The translations under genes and the position numbers were made by a program. Below are positions 10,523 through 22,950 of a stretch of 64,000 nt of DNA, piece after piece. Source of the stretch: Ceratothoa steindachneri (Eukaryota > Arthropoda > Malacostraca > Isopoda > Cymothoidae); assembly GCA_963969495.1 (NCBI GenBank), contig OZ018324.1, positions 43,522,609-43,586,608 of the forward strand. Reading direction: 5' to 3'. How positions within the stretch are numbered: the first letter of the stretch is position 1; each line of letters starts with the position of its first letter. A model generated the notes under the pieces. The model saw only the letters and a list, made by a program, of their open reading frames with translations, made no database searches and was not told the DNA's origin.

Positions 10523-13500
10523 ATTTATTTATGAAGGTCGCTGAGAAGGTAGTAGTTGAGGTGCCATCCATAGAAATGTGTAACCCACTTGAGGGCAGCT
10601 CACATAAAGTAGATATTACAATCTAGGAGAGGGATAAACCCTGCCTTTGTGTAGAAAGATATGTTTAGTCGTCTCTTGAAAAATCAAAGTGGAGGCTCTC
10701 CAATTTCGAATTGAAATTGCTTTGAGTGCATAACAGCATAATATTAAAGGATACATTCCCTTACCGATTGACTGTTGTGGATGGGTAACTCCTGAAGCAG
10801 AAGGGGTTGTTGTAACCCTTCTCTTCCTCCCCAACATCAAGGTGTAGCAAAGTTTAACTCTTTTCATTAGCTTCAAAAGACATTGTTAGCCTGCAAACCT
10901 ACAAAATATTTTTTTTAAATTGTAATAATAAGATATGTGGAAAGGTAGTGAACTATATCTTGTTTCCTTCTTCTTACTTAGGCCCTTTGGAGGAATCCAA
11001 GTGCGCTAAAAAGTGGTGTTCACTAAATGTATAACACTACTATCGACGGGATGATATCTAGCGGACGGTTTTTCCCTAATGTTAAGCCAGAAAAGAAGGT
11101 ACGAGAGATTTGACTCTAATACTAAGCAATATATTTATTGAGGGAAGTGCCAAAATATGAAGATCATTATTTTGCATAGACATAGTCCTGGTGGAGACTT
11201 TATATTACCTGGTAAACCACAAGGCAGTAAAGCCCGCCTTCCATAAGTTTACGGACTTAGTCACACGAGAACATACATATTGGGGTTGTCAAACCATACA
11301 GACAGGGATGCTTATATTGTGGTTCACTCCATTAATCGCGCTCCAATTTCCAAGTCATCTCAGGTCATGTCACTTGGAACCTGCCGAAGTTAGACGGAAA
11401 TGATCTTATTGGATAACAAAGCCACTTTTCTGAAACGGCAAGATATAGCTTGTTAAGCCATTTTAAGAGATAGAAGAGCAAGTAAACAAGTAAGGGAGAT
11501 TTTACAAAGGTGTATGTGAGGCTGCGAGAGATAGAACCGGTATCTCGAGGCAGTGACTGTAGTGGTGACAAATATAAGAACAGTGAACGTCTTGTTTCTG
11601 TGTTTTGGAAATATAGGAAACGAGGTCCACTAAATATTATGTGTACGATAGTTTCTCAAGCAGTCAAAATTATTGAGTACACATGAAAGTTTTATAAAGG
11701 TGGAGAGGAGGAACAGAGAGAGAGATGCATTTTCTCTAGGTAGTGTATGTAGTGGTATTAATGACCACCACCGTCTTCGTTTTCGTTATGGGTAATGGAG
11801 CCTAAACTGCACAAGATCCTCTCAACTATAATATTGTTGCCTATGCTAAAGCTGGAATAATCGTGAGCACAGGAGGCTGAAGGGCATACGGCTCACACAT
11901 GAATATGATCTTACCCTCTACTGTACACAGGACACCAAATTGCAGGGCTCTCGTGTGATATAGAGTAAGTGCTCAGTCGACCTATTGGTAAGTTTTATTT
12001 TCCCCCGTCCCAATACAAGAATGTTATATGATTTTAGCGATGTAACCATAGAGTAATATTTCTGTAGAATTCAGCTACATTTGCTTAACAAAAAGAAAAA
12101 AACTGGAGATTTGTACCTCCAGCCTTATTTGATTTGCGTGTGGGTATATGATTTTTGTGTATTCTTATTTAGAGTTTAACTGTATGGATGTAATGTTTGT
12201 GTTGCTGAGTGTATGTATTATTAATTTTGACAAATTGAGATATAAGGTTTCTGTTACAGTTTTCTTGACGTTGATAACGCAAATTAAGTTTGTAAAAATA
12301 ATGACGAGTGTTAGCTTACCTTGCTAAGGCAAGTGTTTATAAAATGGAGTTAATCTGTGATTTAAATACAGCTTCCCCTTTATTCGTAGAACAATTATTT
12401 CGAGTAAAAGCTAATCATGCACATTTCAAAGGTTAAATAATATTGTCTTAAGCGAGTTATGAGAAAATTGGACAGTAAAAGAATACTTTCTACAAATTTT
12501 CATCGAAAAGCAATAGTTGAACTGTCTGTTGAACTTTTGCCAGTGTATTAAGTTTCTGAGAAACACATGTGTCCATGCTCGAGGATCCTCTAGAATATTC
12601 GCACGCTGTTAAACAAATTGTATGTGAATATATAGTCAGTGTAGATTCTTCATGATGTCTTTGCAAACTACGAATTCTTAAAGTGCAAAGCTGGTGTCAA
12701 TGCTAGTTACATAGGAACATGTAATAAGTAAGCAGATGCCATAAACAGCTTTGTTAAGAGATATTCAACCATCAGTTTGTGTTTTTCTATGGAGGCAATA
12801 AGTAACTAAGTCAGTTTTTAAATAATTTTCTCAGGAAAGTAACCTGATCAATGAAATTTCGAGATAAAATAGGGCAAAAATACTCGGACACCTTTCCCAA
12901 ATACGATGTTGGGGATATATGTAGAATGATCTGGTAAAGACTATACCGAAAATTTCTTGCAATATTTTGGTATCCTGAAGCGAGGAATCCATACATGTTA
13001 AATACTCTCGGTGTATTTGAGTGTAGATAGATCTCATATAGGAATAGCATCTATCCACACGGTATATCAGTCTATCGAAAATATATAATAGATAGTTGAA
13101 ATCATAGAGCTGAACAGAAACCCTGTCTGATCTATGAAAACATTGGAGTATCGTAGTCAAACAGATTTAGTTGTTGGAAACGTGGTTTTATTGTATGTTT
13201 AGCCTATTTTTTAACAGGATATCCAGTTAGAAACAAGCTATTTAATATTATATTCTCCCTCAGTGATGGAAATAAATATTGTTTGCTTATAAGGAATGTT
13301 GTAGTTTTTTTGCCCCACCATGTAGTAGGTTAAAGATTTATTCGCGAAATTAGTGAGCATAAACACTGATTCTTGGCATGAATTCCCTATGACTTGTATA
13401 CTGGTTTTATCGTAGTTCGGAAGAGATGGAAAAGAGCAGAAAGTTGTAGATTGGTGTCTTATTCCAATAAAAACTCTAGAAATGGGACAACTTTGTTGGT

Positions 13501-16200
13501 CTCTTGTCAAAGGATCATAATTTATGTACTCGAAAAAGAAGTGATAAGCACTATTGAAGAGAAAAGAGGAAGAGCTTTAAAATGTTCGTGAATTTCTTGT
13601 GAGAATTAAGAGGCATCGTTATAATTTTGACATCTAGTTCAGAGCAATTTTTTCAGTGTTGTCTGGTAAGAGAGAGACTGTTTGTTCTAGAATTCCGTTT
13701 GTCTATTTGATCATGTCATATGCTTTATCAAATTGCATGATGAATTCCAAAGGTTAAACAGTTAAAGACGGTGATTAGAAATGGACAGATGGAAAGCGAG
13801 ATGGCATAATGTCTAGTGTGTAATAACAGTGCCATTTTAACCTACACTTTGTGATTAAACTTTCCTGACCCTAGTTTAATTAGTTTAATGTTTGCCCGAA
13901 GACTTGCAAAGGTGGGAAAAATTTAAGGAGATGCAGAAGAGAAAAATAAGATTTCGTTTTAAATGAAAACAAAAGATAACTAAATTCCTCAAATAGGGCA
14001 GAAAATTCAGTAATTTTCTTGAAATGCACACCAGTTGTCAGCTGTCCAGAAAATGATATTGAATGGGAAACTAGGTCGGCTATCTCCGACCTAAAATCAG
14101 AAGCTGCATCCTGATGTGCTTCTTTCTCACATTTAGCTAAAGAAAAGTTAGGTCTTTATAAAAAGTAAACATTAAGGTCAGTCACGCACAGCAACTTTAA
14201 CAGACAAAAGCTAAAGGCAGCAAATTACATCGTCTTATCCTATCGCCCAAAATTTTGGTAATCATTTTTTTTACATTAATTAACTGCAAATGCGCAATTC
14301 TATATTAATCTAAAAAATATATAGTAAGGTTCTATAAATTCTGCCCCAACATTAAGGTATAGCTTTCAAAAGTCTGGAACTAACGACTGTTACTACTTAA
14401 ATACGTCCTTGTGACCAGTGATTTTTAATCTATAAAACATTAGAATATTATACTTTTAACAGACAAATTTTTAAATCTACTAAAATGACCATATATAGCC
14501 ATCACGAGACGACTTCCTTCGATGTTTTGTAAAGGGTCAGTCAGAGACGAGTCGTGTCAAAATTAAAAACCTCCACAGCGTCTGAGCTCGGAGAAGAGGG
14601 GATCGTAATTTACGTCTTCTTCAGATGATAATACTGTTCGTGTCAAATATAATATTTGATATGCAAACAACATTATTTGAAATCCAAGTTGGTTAAACGA
14701 GATTTAATTATTAAAATATTGGGTTGGAGCATTCCATGCCCCTTGTTTTCTTCATTCTCTAGGGCTACGGACAAGCCAATTGGCAATGTTGCTTACGCTT
14801 AGGATGCAAGAGGAACTCTCGATTTGGATCGACTTCAAGCCGGCTGTCACATGCACTAGTAATAGGTAGTTCGTATCCCTCGTTAAAAATCATCCAATAA
14901 ACGTTGAGATCTGTGGTACAACCTCTACCTAATTATTTTATTTTTCCTACCTTCTTATTATCTGAGTTAATATTTTTACTTCGAGTAATTCTCACGTTTT
15001 TTTGTTTTTCGGAGAATTGTAAATGCACACATTCGGCCTCTTATTATAAAAAGTTCTGTTTCGTTTCGTTTGCTTTTTTCTATCTCTCTACTTCTTCCTT
15101 TATTTTCGAGTCATCTTTCTTTCCCTCAACAAGTTATCCCTTTCATATTCTTTAACATTCACTATCCTATCTTTTTCTATCCCTGTTTCTCCCAATGTTC
15201 TTTTTCTTTATTTCTTAATATAAAAGCTCAGAGGCATCAAATACCCTCATCATTTATGAAGCTCATTGCAACTTTCATTCAGCAGAAAGGAGTAGGAAGC
15301 TCTTAGGTATATTAAATCGCATTCTTCCTCTCTCTTTTCAGTAGAAATTTTTTATAGGCAAGTTGCTTTAGTATCTTTGCAAATTTTAGGATTTAGAATT
15401 TATTCTTGATTTTTTTTTAATTTTAGGAGCCTATCTTGCGACTACCTAAGTTTTTTTTAGGTAGTCTAGCGAGATGGTAATTAAATAATCTTATATTATA
15501 ATTATGTTATTACAAGCAAATTTGAAGTGTGTGTTTTCATCAAAAAATAATTTACTAGTATCATTTAATAATATCTATCATTAGTTCAGAAGATAATTGA
15601 CTGAAAACAAAGCAAACTTTAGGAAGATTACATAGGATAGAAAATATAAAATAAATATCGTAAATGAGTCAAAGTGAATAGAAGACAATGATAAAAACGT
15701 TAGGCAAAAGATTTAACTTTTAAAAACCGGTATTTTGGAGAAGACTTTGAAAAGGATTACTCAGTCAAGGAGACTCTTCTGAGCCTTTCTCGAATCAAGG
15801 AGATTAAATATATTTCCATCTTCAATCTGCAGTTATTTGAATATAAGCGTAGAGTAGTTTAATAAAATGGGTTGGCCAAACTAAGGAATGTAATTTAGGC
15901 TAATTTTTATTTTTTGTTTAACTGTAACCAAGAACCGAAAACCAAAGGAAAGGATTCACACCAGAAAATTTGCGAGATGTTCGCAAAGAAAGTGTTGAAC
16001 GAAAGATTTGTGAAAGGTTTAGTGTTCGAGTTCTCTAAAATAGACTACTTTGTGTTCTTTGAAGGGAAAACGAAGCAATTCCTGGGATTATCCCCATATG
16101 AAGAATTATTGCATATCTCCTTTGAAGTGTTAGGGTAAGAGGGGTACGCGATATTCCAAATGCAGAGTTTACCATAATTGCCCATGCCAATCCTAGGCGG
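10523..16200. other. AT-rich region, no gene recognised
   Basis: No protein family was recognised on either strand. Small ORFs near 10.6-10.9, 12.8-13.5 and 14.9-15.3 kb are short, composition-driven and unsupported. Two imperfect direct repeats with a spacing of about 210 bases occur near 11485-11590 and 11690-11790 (shared TTTTA-AAAGGTG, GAGAGATAGA- and TGTAGTGGT-like segments). Confidence 0.4.
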
Positions 16201-16267
16201 TAACATAGAGTGGAAGAAACATTTCCGTGGCGGAGGTCAATTTGTGCTCATAGATACGGTGCGGAAA

Positions 16268-16299
16268 GAATGATAAGGTTCACTGAAACCTTATCATTC
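16268..16299. repeat. Perfect 13-bp stem inverted repeat
   Basis: GAATGATAAGGTT at 16268-16280 and its exact complement at 16287-16299 are separated by the six-base loop CACTGA. No gene on either side explains it. It could be the core of a small foldback element or chance. Confidence 0.85.
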
Positions 16300-17139
16300 A
16301 AACATCTAGTTGGGTAATGGAGAGTACGATAAAATTTCAGAAAGAAGAAAGATGGGTTTGTAAAATCGACTTCTCTCACCTAATATTTAAGTTTAGGTAA
16401 ATAAGTTCGTGGTGGTAAATTTTTTAAGAGTAAAATTTATCTACAGCTACCGAAATTAATATTAAAAACAGCTGAAGAAACAAAGGCTCCTAGATATGTA
16501 GGCAGCAAAAAACTGAAAAAGCCAGCTAACTTTTTGCATAATCTAGAGGAAAGGCCTACATAAAACTAGTTCGGCGCTGAAAGCGTTCCTACTTGTATTA
16601 CGTTATGCTTTGCACTCAATAAAATACTTATGGGCATAAACCCACTACGAACTTCGCGTCACCCTGCTGAGACAAGGCCAAGCTCTGCTTAAGCAAGTTA
16701 CAATCCAATACCACCATTTAAAGAAAAACTGACTTCAAAACCACCAAGAGCAATTCCAGCAAACTTTAAGGAAGCAAACACGACGGTGATTCACGCTAGG
16801 TCATTCTCATACAGCGCAATGGACTAACTTCATTTTCTGAGATCTCTCCCAGTATGATTCTTCTCCATGAAATTATCACAGTTTTAACCATTTCATTGTT
16901 ATGGGTTTCGTGAAAAAATTTTAATAATTTGGGAAAATTATGAAATAAGTTGAATAAAATGCGTATATTACATTATTTTTACGAGATACAATTTTGAAAA
17001 TGGATGTAAACTCATTTGAATATAATATTTCTAATGCAAAACGGTCACTATGTTCTTAACGAGCAATACGTGCAGGAACTACCCGTATCAGAATGAGTAT
17101 TGAATGCCTTTAATCTGAATATAAAAATATTCTAAGTGG

Positions 17140-17793
17140 TTTTGTGGATGAAGCAGTAATTCACCGTATCAAACTTTCAGATATTGATCCAAGTAATGTA
17201 TGTTAATACAAAAATCATGATAGCATTCCCTTGGGAGGACAAATGATTAATGAACCAATATTTAGAGGTATATTGAAGATATTCTAGAATGAGTCCTTAA
17301 AACTTCTTGTGAAACTCTGCGTTCAAATAAGGAACATATTTTCACTGAATGAAGATAATGTGATTGCCTAGCTAAATGCTCTTTATCCAACCATTGCCTC
17401 AAACATAAGGTAGCTAAAAAGCTACCTATCTCAAGCGACAACATTACACAGTACTTATGAATTATGTACCATTAAATATGGTATGGCAATTCCAAATTTG
17501 CGCTAATTTCTGATTTAATGACATATCTATCACGTTTAGCATATTCATCATCATGGGTTGAACGTATATTTTCGCAAGTGAAAAACAACAAACCTACCCA
17601 AACTAATTCACTAAAGGCACAAAGAGTAGCGGATAGATTTCTGGCAAAACAATCAATTACAAAAAACAATTCCGGCTGTACTAAATGGGAGCCAAGCGAG
17701 GAATTAATTAGAGATGTAGAAAATGAAACAATTGCTATGTACAATAAATGTATGAAAGAAAGTAATATAGCAATTACTTTAGAGGCAAAATAA
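17140..17793 (+). pseudogene. hAT-type transposase, C-terminal part
   Basis: The plus-strand reading contains LNEDNVIA and LNALYPTIAS (about 17340-17400), then a stretch with several stops, then an open 91-residue segment from 17518 with the hAT dimerisation hallmark SSSWVERIFSQV followed by TNSLKAQRVADRFLAKQ and a W-P-S-EEL segment. hAT transposases cut and paste DNA; their C-terminal region mediates dimerisation. The usual (S/A)S-A-x-VERIF motif is present with Trp in place of a small residue. The N-terminal BED finger and the first catalytic block are not visible, and no TIR was found. TAA at 17791-17793 ends it. Confidence 0.65.
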
Positions 17794-18971
17794 GAGGATG
17801 AATCGCATTTGTATCAACCATTGGTAAGTACATAAATTTGGTTTAATTAAATTTATTTCATTAAAGTTCATTTTTATTATAATCTAGGAGATTTTATTTG
17901 AATCTGGGAAAATTTTTATTCAGGTTCTGGGGGAAATCGAAAAATCTCATTGGCAGCCCTACTTACTACATGGTTTCAAACCTTGCCCTTTAGCCGTTTA
18001 CCATTGCCATTAAATCTCGCGTCTAACGATCATAGTTTTTCATCATTCAATCACATATCTGGCAACAAGGACTAAATGGAGTATTGTTTAGATGATAATA
18101 GGTAATAATAGGTTATATAAAGATTATTTGTCCTAAGCAATGCGTAAAATTAGGAGGCCCCCTCCATTAAATGGACGCTGATAAAAAAAACAGTTCAATC
18201 GCTAAACTCAATGGAGTTCCCTCAATATTAATTTTAGAAAGGAATTTAATCAATGATGCAACAGACCACTGCCTTTCATCGCAAACAAGAGCCTCAAAAT
18301 GCATAATAATTTCATATAAAGATCAGGAATTCAATATCTCGAAACTTCAACGGCACCAGGGGCGAGCCCGCGTTGGTGGGGGGAAGTGCTATGAAAATCG
18401 GTAGTGTTGTGTCTCCCCGCCAAACCAAGGGGCGCCAATCCATGCCTCTCTAACGTTTACCTTTTTCTATTTTACTATTTTTTGTTCTATTTCCCTTTTA
18501 GCATTTGGTTTTTATATTTTCCTTTTAGCATTTTTTTTTTATTTCCATTTTGCTATTTAAATTTTACCATTCCTTTTTTCTGTTTTCCTTTTACCATTTG
18601 CTTTATTTTAACCATTTCATGGTGTCAAAATTTTGTCATTTAGATATGTAAAAAAAAATAGCTAAATCTCTTCTTTGCCCTAGAGATAACTCCCACCCAC
18701 ACAGTCCACCTGAAGAGGAAATCCCGTTCGGCAGGTTGTGTGATGAAAGAGCTGTGCATGAAAAGTAGATGGTTAAAGAAAAAATACCATCTAAAAGTGA
18801 ATATATATAAATGTACGAAGCATTTAAAAGATCATTATTCACCAAACCATATGATTAAATTACTTCACCTATGTATATGGTTTTAGGTACAAAATTCAAT
18901 TTAAGAAGGGGATCTCCTTTGCACTCATTATAGACGCCACAAGAAAAGCATCTTTACCCATATAACAACGC
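17794..18971. other. No gene; low-complexity T-rich patch
   Basis: No protein family recognised. About 18455-18615 is a T-rich array with repeated TTTTAGCATTT/TTTTACCATT phrases, preceded by a GC-rich patch at 18355-18450. The plus ORF at 18404 is a product of this composition. Confidence 0.4.
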
Positions 18972-19140
18972 TTGAATCTAAGTTAAATATTTGAATTCAA
19001 ACTTAAGTTTGTCAAACTTTTCCCCAAAACAAAGCTTGTTATAGCCTTTTATCATTTTGCTACTGCAAGGTGCTACAAATCTCAATGGAAGTTTGACAAA
19101 GCTTAACTTTGTTATCGAGTTTATTTGAGTTTAGAACAAC
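18972..19140. repeat. Foldback/MITE-like imperfect inverted repeat
   Basis: About 45 bases at 18974-19020 (ending GTTTGTCAAACTT) pair imperfectly with the reverse complement of 19090-19137 (which begins AAGTTTGACAAAGCTTAAC). About 70 bases lie between. It resembles a small foldback or MITE remnant; target-site duplication is not clear. Confidence 0.4.
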
Positions 19141-21051
19141 TGGCAAAGTCAATTTCTCTACAGCCTAAGTAACCAAACTCATCTCTCTGTCTCCAACTGG
19201 TCACAATGATATGTATATTACCTAACCCATCAGTTTTACTGGAAATGTTTTAAGTTATAAAATGTGGCAAGATGGCTACGGCAAGTTGGACTCTGGTTAG
19301 TTGAAACACCTCCATTCTATGTACTGTACGGTCTATTTTATCTTCTAAAATGAAAGAGTTAAATGTCCGCGAGATTTTGGCTCTCCTAATGGCAGAGTTT
19401 TTTGCTACTCAAACTCGTTGTTATGGCGAATTACTTGTAAAAATATGTCAGTATTTGGGTCATAAAATGTCATATCGTCAATTGAGATTTAAAAAAACTT
19501 AAAGATCCTGCAAATCTTTATTGAGAACACTATTTATGGAACAAATTCGATATATATTTAAAATAAAATAAAGTTAAAAGAGGTTTCTAATGTTAGAGGA
19601 GGTTTGACCCAAATTAGCCTTATTCTTGATATGAGCTTTCATGGCTCGCTATAGGTGACAATAAATTCCTTGTTTGTTTGTTTTGTTTGAAATAATTGGT
19701 TTCCATTTTCAGTCCAAAACACTGATAACAAAGAATGATGAAGAATTGATTTGAGAAAAGGTTTCATAATAAGAGATATAAGAGTAGTAGAAAATTAGGA
19801 AAATAGTAAATTACTAGGATTTTTACTATGGTAATTAATGAGAGAAACGGTTTTATTTATATTTTTGTGCATCTAGCGGGAGGAGATTTTGAGTATTTCT
19901 TTTTCGTCTATATTTTATGTGAATTTTCATGTCTTCTGTGGTAACTCTCAAGCCTTTATATTATTTTTTTAAAAACTAATAATTTCATATTATTTTATTT
20001 ATGATTACACAGGCCTGCGTTTGAAATTTTTTTTTATGTTCCTCAGGATTTCTTTGTGGTTTCTTAATGAATCCAACCTCCTGAGCTCAAAAATGAATGT
20101 ATATTTGTTCAATCAGATCAGATTTTCTCAGTACAGCATACACCATTTTCATTGAGATTACCTCATTTTTTCTGAATTTAAAAAAAAAAAACTTTCTCTA
20201 TCTAATAATGCATTATTACTGTTATATCATATAAACAGGAATACACGTATGTAAACTATAATTCTTTTAATAAACAAAAAATAAAAGAATGCAACATAAT
20301 AAATAAAATAATTATAATTTCGAAGAACAGACGCCCTTGACGATTTTCGTTTGTGCCTGTCATCTGGTCCATCACGCTTCAAACACCAACAGTATTCAGC
20401 AAGCATGTTTCCGTTCCATTTACACTGGTACCTGGATTCCATTGTTTTTATGTCCTGGTGGAATCTTTGCCCCTGTTACTTACTGTAATCCCCGCAGTTG
20501 TCGAGAAAATAATCCAGATGGGACTGTAAAAAGTGTATCTTTATAGACATTCGAACTTCCAAATATTTGAGACTTGTTAAGAGCTGATTGACCAGGGCAA
20601 CATATTCTTTTAGGCTTCTTTTATTGCCTAGAAAATTGTTAACTAGAGCTTTGAAAGCTTTCCAGGCATCTTTTTTATAAGTCCTTAATTGATGCTTCAA
20701 ATTGCTGATCAAGTTCCTGATTTGAAGTCCATCAAAAATTCCCCCATGGAGCTTAGCGTCGCTGATTTGTCGAAATTTTGGAAGAAGAAATTTAAAAGCT
20801 TGGCCTACTTTATTAAGGGTTTTGACATAATTTTTCATTATGCCAAGCTTTATATGCAGTGGAGGAAGGAGTATTTTTGGAGGAGGCACTAAAGGTTCAG
20901 CTATCACATTGTTTGATCTAATTCTAAATGCTTCTCGTGGAAGCCAAACCTTCTTCTCATAGTGCATACTATCTGCACGACTGTCCCATAAACATAGGAA
21001 ACAGAGATGCTTCGTGTAGCCTGTTTGTATCCCAAGCGTAAGAGATACTAC

Positions 21052-21464
21052 CTGAAAAAAAATTGGCATGGTATGTAAATTCAGTGTAATATTTCTAAAA
21101 ACAAATTCAAATTAATATTTCTTAAAACAATAAGAATATGAATATGTACTAAAAAATCCTGTATGCCGATGCATTAAATCATCGTATTGGAACTGATTGG
21201 ATATATGTACATCTTATTTTGAGTTTATTGAGTTGTGTTTTATACCTTCTCAATTAGGATAAGTTCCCCATTAACCCAATAGGATGCATTAACCTATAGG
21301 GACACACTTCAACAAAAAATATAACTCAAAAATGACTCATGATTTCCAGATTTGCATTCTTGTAAAATGTAAGTTAACCAAAAGGTGTATACAAGTATTA
21401 ACAATTAAAAATGAAAATGTCAAAATCAAAAAGCTTAGAAATGCCAAGTGTAAAATGATTTTAC
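21052..21464 (-). other. GT-AG intron of the Cys-rich pseudogene
   Basis: On the minus strand the exon ends TTAAAG and the intron starts GTAAAA. It ends in a T run and CAG before GTAGTATCT. Removing 413 bases joins GDLK to VVSLTLGIQTGY in frame, restoring the family motif order. Supported by reading-frame continuity, not by transcripts. Confidence 0.75.
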
Positions 21465-22056
21465 CTTTAAGTCACCACATATCCTCCACTTATAGCTAGA
21501 GTAATTTATTGCATCCAGCAATTTTTTCATATTTTTATAACTTTCAGTAAGTTGGATTGAATGGCCTATAGGAACGGAAGCTATTTTGTTCCTAATATTC
21601 AGTAACACAGCTTTTAAACTTCTACTGGAGGAATCTATGAACAGTCTCCATTCTAATGGGTTGTAGGGAATTCCAAGGGCCTCGACAAGTCCTTTAATAT
21701 TGGCGCAGTATACTAAAGAGCTGAAAGAATGCTGTAAAAAATAGCTTCGAAACTCTTGTTCTCTACTTCTGTACCCCCCTAAATGTTGTTTCTTAAGCGA
21801 GAAGATTACTTTCACGAAGTCGAGAGCCAAGAAGTTGTGTATTCGCCTTTGAAACCCTCAGATCCATGTTCAGGAAATTTAACCTGATAAGACTCAGATG
21901 TGTCATAATCTTGGTCAACTTCCATATTAATCTCTTCATGTACCTCTATATGTTCAGGGGGAGAAGGTATAGGAATTCCTGGGCCATGGGGCAGGGGTTT
22001 GATGGCAGAAGGAACATCCGGATATGCCACACTATGTTTATTCTTCTTATTTATAC

Positions 22057-22254
22057 CTGTGGGAAATATAATTGCATATTACATAAAGGAATTGATTTGG
22101 AGTTGCAGATAGTACATAAATGTTTAGTAAAGGATATGTTCATGCTGAAGTGAACTATGTTAGTTTTTAATTTTATGCTAAGTCTTTGCATAATAATGAC
22201 ATTTTCAGGAGCCAGTATATTACAGAAAGCTTAAATACTTGATACAATGCTCGC
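22057..22254 (-). other. GC-AG intron of the Cys-rich pseudogene
   Basis: The exon ends CTTAAAG, the intron begins GCGAGC and ends CCCACAG before GTATAAATAAG. Removing 198 bases joins NLK to GINKKNKHS in frame. GC-AG is a known minor variant; it may equally be a decayed GT. Confidence 0.65.
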
Positions 22255-22561
22255 CTTTAAGGTTTGGCATGCAAAAATAGCAGTCCGTAGTGTGGTCCTT
22301 GCCATCTCTCCACACCATGGGAACACCAAAAGAGAGGGACTTCTGTTCGCCCTGACTCCAGCGTCTTAAACTTATGTAGCATTCCTTGCAGCAGATATGT
22401 GGTGCAAAACTTTTATCTTAATCTCTTAGCCTTACTCCAAAATATGCATGATACAACAAAGATTTAATTACAGGAGAGATTGTGCTTTGCTGCTCGGGAA
22501 AAGTCACTTTGCCGCAAACATAGCAAAATCTGTCCGAGCTAGTCTTACATTTTCTGTTCAT

Positions 22562-22950
22562 TTTTAACTCAACCACTATTATTATTGTTCTTATTATTAT
22601 AATGCTAAGCAATTTTTAACCTGAAAATATAAACCTATTTGAATAATTACTTAAAATGTACACAAAATTTACTGCGAATAGAGCAGTGCAAAAACTATTG
22701 AAATTTGATGTATGTAATATAGGAGATGTATAAACTATAAAATTATTATCACCCCCTGTATCGCAAAAACTGGAGGTGATAGAGAAAAACGGATGACAGT
22801 TTCGGATTTAGAAGGTCAATTTTATTAAGAAACACTATAGAAAACCTAAGGTACATTTTTGACGCAGACCAGTGTTATTGTTTCTTTTATTTTTTCTCTA
22901 TCTCTTTCACTCGCAAGTATCATACCTACATCGCTATTTATTTTTAAATT
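22562..22950. other. Flank of the Cys-rich copy, no gene recognised
   Basis: AT-rich. It contains GTATCGCAAAAACTGGAGG near 22760. This could be the 5' flank or terminal part of the repeat unit carrying the Cys-rich gene. No TIR was established. Confidence 0.3.

Larger units (their letters stand above)
20228..22561 (-). pseudogene. Unnamed Cys-rich repeat-family protein, intron-bearing pseudogene
   Basis: Minus-strand exons: 22561-22255 (start MNRKCKTSSDR, then CYVCGKVTF, HICCKECY and CYFC, three Cys pairs suggesting a zinc-binding head), 22056-21465 (AYPDVPSAIKP; later PLEWRLFIDSSSRSLKAVLL and WRICGDLK) and 21051-20228 (GYTKHLCFLCLWDSR, LLPPLHIKLGIMKNYV, FLGNKRSLKEYVALVNQLL, then MESRYQCKW and EYCWCLKRD). 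Both introns between these exons keep splice-like ends. I recognise the motif order as that of a widespread, unnamed animal repeat family, often predicted as uncharacterised proteins; its function is unknown to me. Lesions: an in-frame stop after VRLRD (22.43 kb), a frameshift near 21.82 kb with loss of a short segment, and an in-frame stop after GDYSK (20.48 kb). A DNA-transposon-related origin is inference only. Confidence 0.7.

Noticed and set aside
12811..13591. Small ORFs on both strands as a host gene
   Set aside because: No family resemblance, no conserved motif and no splice-consistent neighbours.
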